DNA from: Lysobacter sp.
GTDB lineage: Bacteria; Pseudomonadota; Gammaproteobacteria; Xanthomonadales; Xanthomonadaceae
Direction: 5' to 3'
DNA: 64,000 nucleotides
NCBI GenBank assembly: GCA_013141175.1
Contig: JABFRN010000001.1
Coordinates: forward strand, 1,627,444-1,691,443
Positions 53,971-64,000 of this stretch are shown one piece after another. Both the position numbers and the translations under genes were made by a program. The stretch's first letter is position 1. The number at the start of each line of letters is the position of its first letter. Under the pieces are notes generated by a model. That model searched no databases. It saw only the letters and a list, made by a program, of their open reading frames with translations, and was not told where the DNA came from.

Positions 53971-55628
53971 TGGGTAATATCCACGTCCTTCGTCTCGCGC
54001 AGGAACAGCGAACCGATCACCAGCGTCATCAGCGCAACGCCGATCGGATACCACAGCCCGCTGAAGATATTGCCGGTCGCCGCCACGATGGTGAAGGAGA
54101 TGAACGGCAGGAACCCGCCGAACCAACCGTTGCCGATGTGGTACGGCAGCGACATCGAGGTGTAGCGGATGCGGGTCGGGAACAACTCGACCAGCCACGC
54201 CGCGATCGGACCATAGACCATCGTCACCAGCAGCACCAGATAAGCGAGCAACGCGATGACCATCGGCTTGTTGATCTGCGCATCGTCGGCCTTGGCCGGA
54301 TAACCCGCGGCGGTCAAGGTGTCGCCGAGCTTCTTGGTGAACTCGTCGGCCTTGGCCTTGAACGCATCCTTGTCCAGCGCTTCGCCTTCGAAGCTCTGCA
54401 CCGTGGTCGCGCCGATGGTGACGCTGGCGACCGTGCCTGCCGGCGCCGATTCGATGGTGTACGGAATACCTTTCTTCGCCAGGCCCGACGCGATGATGTC
54501 GCAGGACTGCTTGAAGGTCTTCTTGCCCACGGGATCGAACTGCAGCGCGCAGCGGTCGCGATCGGCCAGCACTTTCGCCGGCGAGGTGGCGACCGCCGCT
54601 TCCAGCGCCGGATTGGCGTTGTGCATCAGCGCCTTGAACACCGGGAAGTAGGTCAGTGCGGCCAACAGGCAACCGGCCATGATGATCTTCTTGCGGCCGA
54701 TCTTGTCGGACAACCAGCCGAACAGGATGAAGCCGCCGGTGGCGAGCGCCAACGAAATGGCGATCAGGATATCGGCGGTGTTCGGGTCGACGCTCAGGGT
54801 CTTGGTCATGAAGAACAGCGCGTAGAACTGGCCCGTGTACCAGACCACCGCTTGACCGGCGGTGGCGCCGAGCAGCGCGAGCAGCGCGATCTTGCCGTTC
54901 TTGGAGAGGAAGCTCTCGGTGAGCGGCGCTTTCGAGGTCTTGCCCTCGGCCTTCATCTGCTGGAACAGCGGCGATTCGTTGAGCTGCATGCGGATCCACA
55001 CCGACACGCCCAGCAGCACCACCGACACGATGAACGGAATGCGCCAGCCCCAGGCTTCGAAAATATCCTTGCCCAGGTAGTTGCGGCACAGCCAGATCAC
55101 CAGCAGCGACATGAACAGGCCGAGCGTCGCCGTGGTCTGGATGAAGCTGGTGTACAGACCGCGTTTGCCCGGAGGCGCGTGTTCGGCGACGTAGGTCGCG
55201 GCACCGCCGTATTCGCCGCCGAGCGCGAGGCCCTGCAACAGACGCAGCGTGATCAGGATGATCGGCGCGAGGATGCCGATGGTCGCGTAACCGGGCAGGA
55301 CACCGACCAGGAACGTCGACAGGCCCATGATGACGATCGTGATCAGGAACGTGTACTTGCGCCCGATCATGTCGCCCAGGCGACCGAAGAACAGCGCGCC
55401 GAACGGACGCACCGCGAAACCGGCCGCGAACGCCAACAGCGCGAAGATGAACTGGCTGGTGTCGTTGAGGCCACTGAAGAAATGCTTGCCGATATGGACC
55501 GCGAGCGATCCGTAAAGATAGAAGTCGTACCACTCGAAGACGGTGCCGAGACTCGACGCGAAGATGACCTTCTTGTGCTCCCGGGTCATCCCGCCGCTCA
55601 CGGGGACAGTTGCTGTAGTGCTGGACAT
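53967..55628 (-). CDS. MFS transporter, metabolite:H+ symporter (MHS) family
   Basis: Inner-membrane transporter of 553 residues with twelve helices. Family markers: SSLGTVFEWYDFYLYGSLA at the start, RPFGALFFGRLGDMIGRKYT between helices 2 and 3, LRLLQGLALGGEYGGAATYV and a second GWLSDKIGRKKIIMAGC between helices 8 and 9. It is about 100 residues longer than usual because a polar insert (about residues 340-445, with two Cys) sits between late helices. Relatives carry organic acids or osmolytes. Its neighbours, a porin and acs, suggest a carboxylate such as acetate or a relative; the substrate is inference. Confidence 0.92.
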   Translation of the reverse strand: MSSTTATVPVSGGMTREHKKVIFASSLGTVFEWYDFYLYGSLAVHIGKHFFSGLNDTSQFIFALLAFAAGFAVRPFGALFFGRLGDMIGRKYTFLITIVIMGLSTFLVGVLPGYATIGILAPIILITLRLLQGLALGGEYGGAATYVAEHAPPGKRGLYTSFIQTTATLGLFMSLLVIWLCRNYLGKDIFEAWGWRIPFIVSVVLLGVSVWIRMQLNESPLFQQMKAEGKTSKAPLTESFLSKNGKIALLALLGATAGQAVVWYTGQFYALFFMTKTLSVDPNTADILIAISLALATGGFILFGWLSDKIGRKKIIMAGCLLAALTYFPVFKALMHNANPALEAAVATSPAKVLADRDRCALQFDPVGKKTFKQSCDIIASGLAKKGIPYTIESAPAGTVASVTIGATTVQSFEGEALDKDAFKAKADEFTKKLGDTLTAAGYPAKADDAQINKPMVIALLAYLVLLVTMVYGPIAAWLVELFPTRIRYTSMSLPYHIGNGWFGGFLPFISFTIVAATGNIFSGLWYPIGVALMTLVIGSLFLRETKDVDITQ

Positions 55629-55678
55629 GATCTGTTACCTCTTCAGAATTGGATCGTGCTTATCCGACGCTGCAGCCG

Positions 55679-57040
55679 TCAGAAGCTGTATTTGACGTGC
55701 GTGTGGAAGCGGCGCAGATCGCCTTCGAGATCGTTTTCGAGCGAGCGCTGGCCCCAGATCAGTTCCGCGCCGACGTCGAGCTTCGGCAACGGCGAATAGA
55801 TCAGGTTGGCGTGCATCGACTGCGCGCGCTCGGTGGCGGCCAGGCCGGTGAGGGCGACGTTGTTGTCGAAGTGCGCGGCGGAATAGAACAGGTTGCCGCG
55901 CAGCTTCGGCGAGAACGCATGCCGCCAGGCGACGAAGCCGCCGTAGCCGTCGATCGTTTCCAGATTGCCGCCCGCATCGAGCACGGTGTCGGCGCCCAGC
56001 CCGAAGGCCATGTAGCGGCCGATGCCCTGGCCGGCGTTGACCGCATAACGCAGGTCGTTGCTGGCGCCGAGGTTGAACTTGCCCGACACGCTGACCGACG
56101 CGCCGGTCGTGGTCTCGTTCAGACGCTTGAACTGGCGCACCAGGCCAGCGGCACTGAAGTGGCCCCAATCGCCTTTCTTCTGCCAGCGCGCGGTGACATC
56201 AGGCAGCACGTTGTCGCCCGAATTGGCGCGCGTGGCGCCACCGAGGAACGGCGTGACCGTGGTCTGCGGATTCTCCATCGAGAACGACCACGGGCCCTTG
56301 GTGTAGCGCAACTGCGCCTGGCGGACGAACACGGTACCTTCGGTCGGGCCGACGAAGTCGACGCTGTCGGGCAGCGCGGCGACATCCATGAAGTTCGACC
56401 AGGTCTGGCCGGCGAGCCACTGCGCGCCGTTGGGCCGGGTCAGGCTGACGTAGGCCTGGCGGAGCGAAACGGCATAGGTGTTGGTCGCGGTTTCGTTGCC
56501 GACCAGCGCGTTGCTGCCGCCACCGAACATGTCGGCTTCGATGTAACCCTTGATCTTGTCGCCGTCGCTCGTGGCGTGATCGGCGCTGAACCAGAAACGC
56601 GAGAACTGCCCGTGGAAATCGGTGTAGGCATCGCCGCCATCGGAGCCGGCGGGACCGACCGGAATCGCGGCGGGAAGATAGAACAGGCGACCGGCAGTGC
56701 CATCGGCGATGCGGCCATCGCTGGTGTCGGTCACCATCGAATCGAGCTTGATGAAACCGCCGTACGAGAACGTGGTGCCCGGATTGGCGGCGGTGAGGAT
56801 CGGCGTGCTCTGGATCTTCGGCTTGCCGTCGTCGGCGGGTTTCGCCGCAGGCGCGGCTGCGATCGGCGCCTGTTGTTGCTGCGTGACCAGTTGCTGCACG
56901 ATCTTTTCGAGTTCCGCGACGCGGGCTTCAAGTGCTTGTTCTTTCGGTGTAGCGGCCTGCGCCAGCGCCAGGCCGGGCGCCATGAGGCACACCAGCAGCG
57001 ATAACGTCAGCGGTCGCCGCAGTTGCGATCGTTTGTTCAT
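55679..57040 (-). CDS. DcaP-like outer-membrane porin
   Basis: A 453-residue protein. Signal peptide (LTLSLLVCLMAPGLALAQAA), a short coiled coil (KEQALEARVAELEKIVQQLV), a linker of Ala/Pro, then a barrel starting TTFSYGGFIKLDSMVTDTS and ending RFHTHVKYSF with a C-terminal Phe. These features match DcaP-type trimeric porins that pass small carboxylates. ATG 57040 has GGGAGGGG 6 nt upstream. It lies 50 nt upstream of the MHS transporter, so outer- and inner-membrane uptake are probably co-transcribed. Confidence 0.9.
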   Translation of the reverse strand: MNKRSQLRRPLTLSLLVCLMAPGLALAQAATPKEQALEARVAELEKIVQQLVTQQQQAPIAAAPAAKPADDGKPKIQSTPILTAANPGTTFSYGGFIKLDSMVTDTSDGRIADGTAGRLFYLPAAIPVGPAGSDGGDAYTDFHGQFSRFWFSADHATSDGDKIKGYIEADMFGGGSNALVGNETATNTYAVSLRQAYVSLTRPNGAQWLAGQTWSNFMDVAALPDSVDFVGPTEGTVFVRQAQLRYTKGPWSFSMENPQTTVTPFLGGATRANSGDNVLPDVTARWQKKGDWGHFSAAGLVRQFKRLNETTTGASVSVSGKFNLGASNDLRYAVNAGQGIGRYMAFGLGADTVLDAGGNLETIDGYGGFVAWRHAFSPKLRGNLFYSAAHFDNNVALTGLAATERAQSMHANLIYSPLPKLDVGAELIWGQRSLENDLEGDLRRFHTHVKYSF

Positions 57041-57250
57041 GATGGGCCCCTCCCGAGGGCGCGTACGGATGCACGGTGAGCGCAGCCTGTGCGCCGTCGC
57101 CGGTTCCGCATATTCGCCATTGGTCGAACCTCCCGGCATTTTCAGGGGTTTTTCGACCATGGTCTAAGCACGTTGCTGCACTGCAAAACGCCGCGCATGC
57201 GGCACACTGTGACCACTGCGGATCCCATACCAACCGCGGAGGAACGCCTC

Positions 57251-59212
<1,962 letters not shown>

Positions 59213-59300
59213 GCACACCGCCATGAACCGGCCGCCACCATTGGTGACGGCCGCCGGTCTGCGTTACCTTGGGCGGGACGCCATCGCACGGCCACCGCTT

Positions 59301-59966
59301 ATGCCTACTGTTCTCGTCGCCGACGACCACCCGCTGTTCCGCGAAGCGCTGCGCAACGCGGTGGCGCGCGCGCTGCCCGACGCGATCCTGCGCGAGGCCG
59401 ACAGCGTGGACGCGCTGTATGCGCTGATCGAACGCGAGCCCGACGCCGATCTGCTGCTGCTCGATCTCAACATGCCCGGTGCGCACGGCTTCAGCGCGCT
59501 GGTGCACCTGCGCGCGCACTTCCCGCAGCTGCCGATCATGGTGGTGTCCGCGCGCGAAGAGCCTGCGGTGATGCGCCGCGCGCTGGATCATGGCGCGGTC
59601 GGCTTCCTGCCGAAATCCGCCGATGCCGCGACCCTCGGCGAAGCCATCGACGCGGTGCTCTCCGGCGACCGCTGGGCGCCAGCGTCCGCATTGAAGGCGC
59701 CCGCCGCCGGCGCGGAAGAACACGATGCCGCGCAGCGCGTCCGCGACCTCACCCCACAGCAGTTCCGCGTGCTGCAGATGCTGGGCGATGGCCTGCTCAA
59801 CAAACAGATCGCCTACGAGCTCGGCGTTTCCGAAGCCACGATCAAGGCGCACATGACCGCGATCCTGCGCAAACTCGGCGCCAACAACCGCACCCAGGCG
59901 GTGCTGATCGCCGGCAAGCTCGCGATCGATCCCGAAGCGGTGATGCCGCCGCCGGAAGAAGACTGA
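59301..59966 (+). CDS. LuxR-type (NarL/FixJ) response regulator next to acs
   Basis: A 221-residue regulator. Receiver (1-120) with ADDHPLFREAL, acceptor Asp in LLLLDLNMPGAHG and Lys in GFLPKSADA. The C-terminal helix-turn-helix is LTPQQFRVLQMLGDGLLNKQ plus YELGVSEATIKAHMTAIL. ATG 59301 gives the family start; the upstream frame overlaps the acs end region. In several gammaproteobacteria a regulator of this type controls acs and acetate uptake (CrbR-like); the position here fits that but the name is inference. Confidence 0.88.
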   Translation: MPTVLVADDHPLFREALRNAVARALPDAILREADSVDALYALIEREPDADLLLLDLNMPGAHGFSALVHLRAHFPQLPIMVVSAREEPAVMRRALDHGAVGFLPKSADAATLGEAIDAVLSGDRWAPASALKAPAAGAEEHDAAQRVRDLTPQQFRVLQMLGDGLLNKQIAYELGVSEATIKAHMTAILRKLGANNRTQAVLIAGKLAIDPEAVMPPPEED

Positions 59967-59999
59967 CGGCCGGCGGTCCGGCGCTCGGCCATCCTGCGC

Positions 60000-60200
60000 T
60001 CAGTCGTCTTCCGAACGCGCATCCACGCTCAGCACTTCACCGTCTTCGGCGACGACGGTGAACACGATCGGCCGGCAGCACACGCTGCAGTCCTCGACAT
60101 ACTGTTGATGATCCACCGAGCCGTCGACGACGATCTCGATGTCTTCGCCGCAATACGGGCATTGCGTGAACGCGGTGTCGGTGTAGTGCTTAGCTGTCAT
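60000..60200 (-). CDS. CPXCG-motif cysteine-rich protein
   Basis: A 66-residue acidic protein with two Cys pairs, CPYCGEDIEI and CSVCCRPIVF, forming a small zinc ribbon. It matches the CPXCG-motif family of unknown function. ATG 60200 gives the family length; the open frame extends 11 codons up. It is convergent with the response regulator gene. Confidence 0.88.
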   Translation of the reverse strand: MTAKHYTDTAFTQCPYCGEDIEIVVDGSVDHQQYVEDCSVCCRPIVFTVVAEDGEVLSVDARSEDD

Positions 60201-60207
60201 GCTCTTC

Positions 60208-61314
60208 TCAACGATCGATTTTTGTTGCCGCATGGTTTATGCCCTCGACGATCGACAGTTTTCGGCACAGGTCATCGATCAGCGTATTGATCGTTCTGTC
60301 CGGAAGCTGTCCCTCGATGGTCATCACGATGCTGGTCATATCCTCGATGTAGCGCACGGTAACGCCTTCGACAGAAATACGGTGCACGTTGAATTCCTCA
60401 TCTCTGCTTTTGATCGGCGTGTGCGGCACGGGCGGACTGTAAAGCTCGGCAATCCTTTCGGGTTCGGCGCTTGGGCCAAGCTCCGTTGCGAGCGACAGCT
60501 TGGACTCTTCCCACTCCTTCATCCAACCCACGCTTCTGTTCCAGAGCATTTGGCGGATTTCCCACAAGGCGTTACAGCGAGCCTCTTCGCACGCGAATTT
60601 CCAACGCTGCCATTGCCGTCGCGCGACATGTGTCCAGACACCTGTATCCAGACACAGTTTCCAAGTATCCAGATTCTCGACCAGGATCAGCGCAACATCG
60701 TGATGGACCGTCCCTCCGGTGATGCAGATGTGTTTCCCATCCGCATCCAATTCTGCGACATGTCCATGCAGCCATGGTGGCATGTCCCCGGATGTCGGCA
60801 GGCTCCGGAAGCGGTAAGTCATTGTGTCCAGGATGCGTATCGCATCGATCTTTTCCAGTCGTTCCTGCTGATATCCCAGTCTGCCGATCACATAGATGTC
60901 GGTGCCGACCAGCGTCGCACTGTGGAAATCCGTGGGTGGGAACACCTCTGTGGGATAGCCATAGATCGACACGTTACCCGACGCGTCGACGACCACGACA
61001 TCATTGTAGATATGGAAATCCGGATCGTAGTAATCCTCGTGCTCTCCGCCGATATGGATCTTGCGGCCGTCCGGCATCAACGTGATGGACTGACCGTAGC
61101 GGTCAAAGCACCATGTCGGCCCGTTTTCGAACGCACTGCCTGCACCGTATCGATCAACGGCTTCGTAAGCGCTGATTTTCGATCTCACCAGCCAGGTCCA
61201 AACCGGATTATCCATCCTGGTGGGATTCCCGGAACCAGAGCGGGGCGCTCTCCACTCATCGAATTCGGCGCGGGAAGCGGGAAGTGACGACTCTGAGTCT
61301 GTGGTGTCGTTCAT
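60208..61314 (-). CDS. Kelch-like beta-propeller protein, unknown
   Basis: A 368-residue soluble protein with no signal peptide. Several kelch/beta-propeller style blades are visible (GQSITLMPDGRKIHIGGEHE, HIYNDVVVVDASGNVSIYG, HSATLVGTDIYVIGRLGY, HVAELDADGKHICITGGTV). A helical, Trp-rich C-terminal third follows. I do not recognise a named family. ATG 61314 is taken; an in-frame ATG lies at 61338. It lies 7 nt from the CPXCG gene and 40 nt from the phosphatase-like gene. Confidence 0.7.
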   Translation of the reverse strand: MNDTTDSESSLPASRAEFDEWRAPRSGSGNPTRMDNPVWTWLVRSKISAYEAVDRYGAGSAFENGPTWCFDRYGQSITLMPDGRKIHIGGEHEDYYDPDFHIYNDVVVVDASGNVSIYGYPTEVFPPTDFHSATLVGTDIYVIGRLGYQQERLEKIDAIRILDTMTYRFRSLPTSGDMPPWLHGHVAELDADGKHICITGGTVHHDVALILVENLDTWKLCLDTGVWTHVARRQWQRWKFACEEARCNALWEIRQMLWNRSVGWMKEWEESKLSLATELGPSAEPERIAELYSPPVPHTPIKSRDEEFNVHRISVEGVTVRYIEDMTSIVMTIEGQLPDRTINTLIDDLCRKLSIVEGINHAATKIDR

Positions 61315-61354
61315 TGTTCCAATCCATCGATCGATCATGCTTTGCGAAGATGCG

Positions 61355-61756
61355 CTACGCGAACAGCATCGGCTCCACCGTCTGCTCCAGCATGTCGATC
61401 AACTCCGGATCCATGTACTTGTACTCGTCCGGGATATCGAGCACGTGGATCGGGGTGTGCGCGATCAACTGCGCGTAGTCGGCGACGATGCGCTCGCGGT
61501 GTTTGTCTTCCATCACCATGATCACGTCCGCCCAGTCGATGTCCACATGCGAGATGCGGTGTCTTGCGCTGAGACTGGTGCCGGCCGAGCGGGCAATGAT
61601 CACCGGATGTCCCTTGAACATGCGCTCTGCGGTGGGGCTGCGCCATTGGTTGCGGCTGCAGACGAACAGCACGTTCACGTGTTCGCGATCGACGGGCTTG
61701 TGTTCGGGCACGACCGGAAACTCCATACCGAATTGATTCGCAGGCGACCAGTCCAT
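61355..61756 (-). CDS. Low-molecular-weight protein tyrosine phosphatase-like protein
   Basis: A 133-residue protein. The P-loop is VLFVCSRNQWRSPTAERMF, that is C-x5-R-S, followed by RSAGTSLSARHRIS. The general-acid region is ADVIMVMEDKHRERI. This matches the short LMW-PTP-like group (about 110 residues) that removes phosphate from tyrosine or arginine. The first 26 residues are extra; a GTG at 61678 would start directly at the P-loop. It lies 71 nt downstream of the XVIPCD effector gene; any functional link is unproven. Confidence 0.82.
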   Translation of the reverse strand: MDWSPANQFGMEFPVVPEHKPVDREHVNVLFVCSRNQWRSPTAERMFKGHPVIIARSAGTSLSARHRISHVDIDWADVIMVMEDKHRERIVADYAQLIAHTPIHVLDIPDEYKYMDPELIDMLEQTVEPMLFA

Positions 61757-61827
61757 GGATGGTCGGTCCACAGAAGCGGAGACGCCCGATTCGCGCCGGG
61801 CGTGCACGCTTTGCAACGGAACTTGGT

Positions 61828-62934
61828 TCAGGCGGTCATCGAAACCGGTTTGCGCGGTTCCTGCTCGGGCGCCGCCGCAAGCTGGTTCCGCGCATCGATC
61901 GCATTGTTGGCCGCGACTTCGACCGGCGTTTCGCGGGCCTGATTCTCGCTGACCCTGGCGTGATTCGGACCGAGCGGGCCGTTGTTGCCGTCGAACACGA
62001 ACAGATTGCGGTCCGGATTGCCGTTGGCATCGTTCACCGGTTTGCCGACTTCGATATTGGTCACGCCGGTCAGGCGCTCGCGGGTCGCGGCGGCGTAGAG
62101 ATTCGCGGCCATCGCATCGCCTTCCAGACCTTTGGCCTGCATCGCGGTCACCACCTGGCCGTACATCGGGTCCTGGCGCATCCGGTCGACATTCGGCGCC
62201 GCGTCCGCAGCGGCCAACATGGTGCCCTGCTGCCCCGGCGTCACCGGTGCGGCGTTGTAGCTGAGGGTGGGTGCCACCACGCCGGGCGTGCCGAGGTTCG
62301 GCCCGAGCACTTCGTTCGGCGCAAGTCCGTGCTGTCCTTTGACGACGCGGTCGCTCCATTCCAGGCTGCCGTTGCGGTCCACCACCACCAGCTTGCCCTG
62401 ATTCAAGGACTGCTCGACCAGATTGGCCAGCTGTTCGGGCGTGGCGTTCCTGTTGGCGGCGCCGATCGAGCGCCCCACCTCGTTGTTGTACAGATCCATC
62501 GCTTCGCGATTGGCGGTGTTGCCGGGCAGACCTTCGTGCGCGGTCGCGAAGGCCTTGGTCCATTGCTCGCCGTACTGCTGCGTCATCAACGCATTCCAGT
62601 AGGCGTGACGGAACGCGTCGCGATGCCCATCGTTGCCCTGCCATTCGCGCGCGCGATCCGGGGGAATGTTGTCGGGAAGCGGGTTGTTCGGGAAACGCTT
62701 GTCGCCTTCGCTGAAGGCGCGGTCCTTGATGCCGCTGAAATCCTGCAGGCCGACCAGGCCGCGACTGAAGGTCAATTCGTCGAGCAGTGCGCCTTCGGTC
62801 TTCGTCACCTTGACCGCGTTGGTGAACGGAATATCGATCGCGCCGAACGCACGCGGGTGATAGTCGATCATCGTGTCGTCGGCGACCTGATACTGGGTGC
62901 GGACACTGGTGAGATCGGGCCGTTCGTTCGCCAT
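61828..62934 (-). CDS. Probable type IV secretion antibacterial effector with C-terminal XVIPCD
   Basis: A 368-residue protein without a signal peptide. The N-terminal part (about 75-190) contains GHRDAFRHAYWNALMT, TAHEGLPGNT and MDLYNNEVGRS, an arrangement of conserved His, Asn and Glu like that in the DUF6973 toxin-associated domain. The C-terminal roughly 120 residues (from about 245) have the XVIPCD pattern: DRMRQDPMYGQVVTAM, MAANLYAAATRERLTGV, LFVFDGNNG and a Gln/Ala-rich end. XVIPCD tails direct effectors to the VirD4 coupling protein of the Xanthomonadaceae killing type IV system. The preceding gene encodes a candidate immunity lipoprotein. The catalytic activity is not known to me. 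Confidence 0.85.
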   Translation of the reverse strand: MANERPDLTSVRTQYQVADDTMIDYHPRAFGAIDIPFTNAVKVTKTEGALLDELTFSRGLVGLQDFSGIKDRAFSEGDKRFPNNPLPDNIPPDRAREWQGNDGHRDAFRHAYWNALMTQQYGEQWTKAFATAHEGLPGNTANREAMDLYNNEVGRSIGAANRNATPEQLANLVEQSLNQGKLVVVDRNGSLEWSDRVVKGQHGLAPNEVLGPNLGTPGVVAPTLSYNAAPVTPGQQGTMLAAADAAPNVDRMRQDPMYGQVVTAMQAKGLEGDAMAANLYAAATRERLTGVTNIEVGKPVNDANGNPDRNLFVFDGNNGPLGPNHARVSENQARETPVEVAANNAIDARNQLAAAPEQEPRKPVSMTA

Positions 62935-62998
62935 CGGAGACTCCTTACGCGGTCGTGTTGTTCAGTCGTTTGATTCAATCTTGTGTCGGGCGCGACGC

Positions 62999-63445
62999 TT
63001 ATCGGCGTCCCCAGCGATGGGACGCGACCTTCCCATCCTGGTAGGTGATCTCGAAGAACTCCTCGTCGATGCCATAGCGCGCGACGCCGAGCTCGTAGAG
63101 ATCGGTCGCGGCTGCCGCATCGCGGATATCGGGTTCGCCAAGCAGCGCGATCACTTCGTCGCGCGGCATCCCCACCTGCACGGCTTTCTCCGCCGACGCC
63201 AGCATCGGGCCGCGCTGGTTCTGTTGGGCAGCGACACCGCGTTGGGATTTCCAGGCGGCAGTATCGAAATTGGAAGTGGTTTGCATGGCACAGGCCGATA
63301 GGGAAAGAAGGAGGACGATCGCGAAGCCCCGCGCGCAGGCGCGCAGGCGCAGGAAACGGTACGGGAGCGGGACACCCTGAACGGATGTCCGGGATGCCGC
63401 ACGGATGGGGACGCCATCGAGACGATCGGGCACGTGCATTTCCAT
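62999..63445 (-). CDS. Lipoprotein with SmpA/BamE-like domain, candidate immunity protein
   Basis: A roughly 148-residue protein. After about 35 polar and basic residues comes a signal helix (FAIVLLLSLSAC) with lipobox LSAC. The mature domain has EKAVQVGMPRDEVIALLGEP, a short BamE/SmpA-like alpha-beta motif, and ends in EFFEITYQDGKVASHRWGRR. Small lipoproteins encoded next to XVIPCD effectors usually neutralise them in the periplasm. The start is uncertain (ATG 63445 or 63439). It lies 64 nt upstream of the effector gene on the same strand. Confidence 0.7.
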   Translation of the reverse strand: MEMHVPDRLDGVPIRAASRTSVQGVPLPYRFLRLRACARGFAIVLLLSLSACAMQTTSNFDTAAWKSQRGVAAQQNQRGPMLASAEKAVQVGMPRDEVIALLGEPDIRDAAAATDLYELGVARYGIDEEFFEITYQDGKVASHRWGRR

Positions 63446-63479
63446 TGGACGGGATGACTGCCTTGAACAGGGCGTGAGT

Positions 63480-63623
63480 TCAACCGGAAACGAACTTACC
63501 ACGGAAATACGGCCAATTCATGAACTGGCGAGTGTCGGAACCGTGCGGAAACACCGTGCCGGAGACGACCACCGGAATTGCGCCAATGGGATCCGCGCGA
63601 CGTTTGATCTCCGGCCCGAACAT
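63480..63623 (-). CDS. Possible small open frame before the immunity gene
   Basis: A 47-residue frame starting MFGPEIKRRADPIGAIPVVV and ending MNWPYFRGKFVSG. It has a plausible protein-like composition but no clear ribosome site, and a TTG at 63665 would extend it. It lies between the membrane protein and the lipoprotein genes. It may be a remnant or a real small protein; I cannot decide. Confidence 0.25.
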   Translation of the reverse strand: MFGPEIKRRADPIGAIPVVVSGTVFPHGSDTRQFMNWPYFRGKFVSG

Positions 63624-63680
63624 TCTGGATGCCGTCGCCGCGCGCGCGCAGGCGGTTTCGTTCAAACCTCTTTGGCCGGA

Positions 63681-63956
63681 TCAATGACGCTTCTTGAAGA
63701 ATCCGCCGCGATAGCCCCGGGCACGCTGGATCGCCCACATGGGCACCACGATCGCGTTGATCAACGCGACACCGACGAACACGAGGATGGCGGGCATGAA
63801 CCAGGCCGTCTCTTCCCACTCGGGATGCACACCGAACATCTGTCGCGCCAACACCGCCAGCAGCCAAGGCCACGCCATCAGCAGCGGCAGGGCGACGTAG
63901 GCTTTCAGATAGGTCACGAGAATGTCGGGAAGATGCAGCGGCAGCTTCGCATCCAT
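63681..63956 (-). CDS. Small two-helix membrane protein, unknown
   Basis: A 91-residue protein with two membrane segments (AYVALPLLMAWPWLLAVLA and FMPAILVFVGVALINAIVV) and a basic C-terminus (RARGYRGGFFKKRH). ATG 63956 is taken; an in-frame ATG at 63992 near the window edge is also possible. I do not recognise the family. It heads the minus-strand cluster that includes the effector pair. Confidence 0.6.
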   Translation of the reverse strand: MDAKLPLHLPDILVTYLKAYVALPLLMAWPWLLAVLARQMFGVHPEWEETAWFMPAILVFVGVALINAIVVPMWAIQRARGYRGGFFKKRH

Positions 63957-64000
63957 CGCGAAGGTGTCCGTCCGCGACGCATGCCCGACCATCGCGAGCG

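Overview
The window is GC-rich chromosomal DNA whose gene content and order point to the Xanthomonadaceae (Lysobacter, Luteimonas or a close relative). The grounds are the rhlB / trxA / rho arrangement, TonB-dependent-receptor sugar loci, a secreted effector with an XVIPCD-type tail, and dispersed GTCATCCCCGCG and TAGGAGCGAC hairpin repeats. This is inference from family knowledge; no 16S or marker comparison was possible. No tRNA, rRNA, CRISPR array or intact IS transposase was seen.

Layout. 1-1965: the start of a beta-lactamase-fold hydrolase, then a sigma factor coupled to a membrane partner. 1966-2594: repeat-packed spacer with a MITE-like element. 2595-4860: low-GC type II restriction-modification pair, clearly foreign in composition. 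4949-9466: rho (with a large low-complexity N-terminal extension), trxA and rhlB. 9657-13634: secreted small protein, ftsEX, a two-receiver regulator, ung. 13635-27399: a glucan/oligosaccharide utilisation locus (sodium:solute symporter, LacI regulator, SGNH esterase, repeat protein, Cys-rich secreted protein, GH3, TonB receptor, GH30). 27555-33245: Entner-Doudoroff operon zwf-pgl-edd-glk-eda. 33276-39224: mostly small housekeeping or hypothetical genes, including UPF0158, CHAD, YukJ-like, a metzincin protease, an excalibur-domain protein, a CAP-domain protein and DUF1328. 39300-44687: two sensor-kinase proteins, TspO and an NtrC-like regulator. 45125-53233: CsbD, BON lipoprotein, ttcA, rdgC, YgjP-like protease, alpha/beta hydrolase, hemH, SYLF protein, tatABC. 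53301-53880: a 580-bp inverted-repeat element with covarying hairpins. 53967-59966: MHS-family transporter, DcaP-like porin, acs and a LuxR-type response regulator. 60000-63956: minus-strand accessory cluster with a probable type IV secretion antibacterial effector (XVIPCD tail) next to a candidate immunity lipoprotein.

How the genes fit together. The sugar locus reads as one pathway: GH30 and GH3 enzymes cut a beta-glucan-like polymer, the TonB receptor imports fragments across the outer membrane, the symporter takes the sugar across the inner membrane, and glucokinase plus the Entner-Doudoroff enzymes next door burn the glucose. Two near-identical TGACA-n-CG-n-TGTCA palindromes, one before the symporter and one between the TonB receptor and GH30, probably bind the LacI-family regulator encoded between them. 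The symporter transcript would carry a leader of about 300 nt with two strong hairpins.

The most novel-looking items are the effector/immunity pair at the right end, the covarying-hairpin element at 53301-53880, the structured symporter leader and the shared operator.
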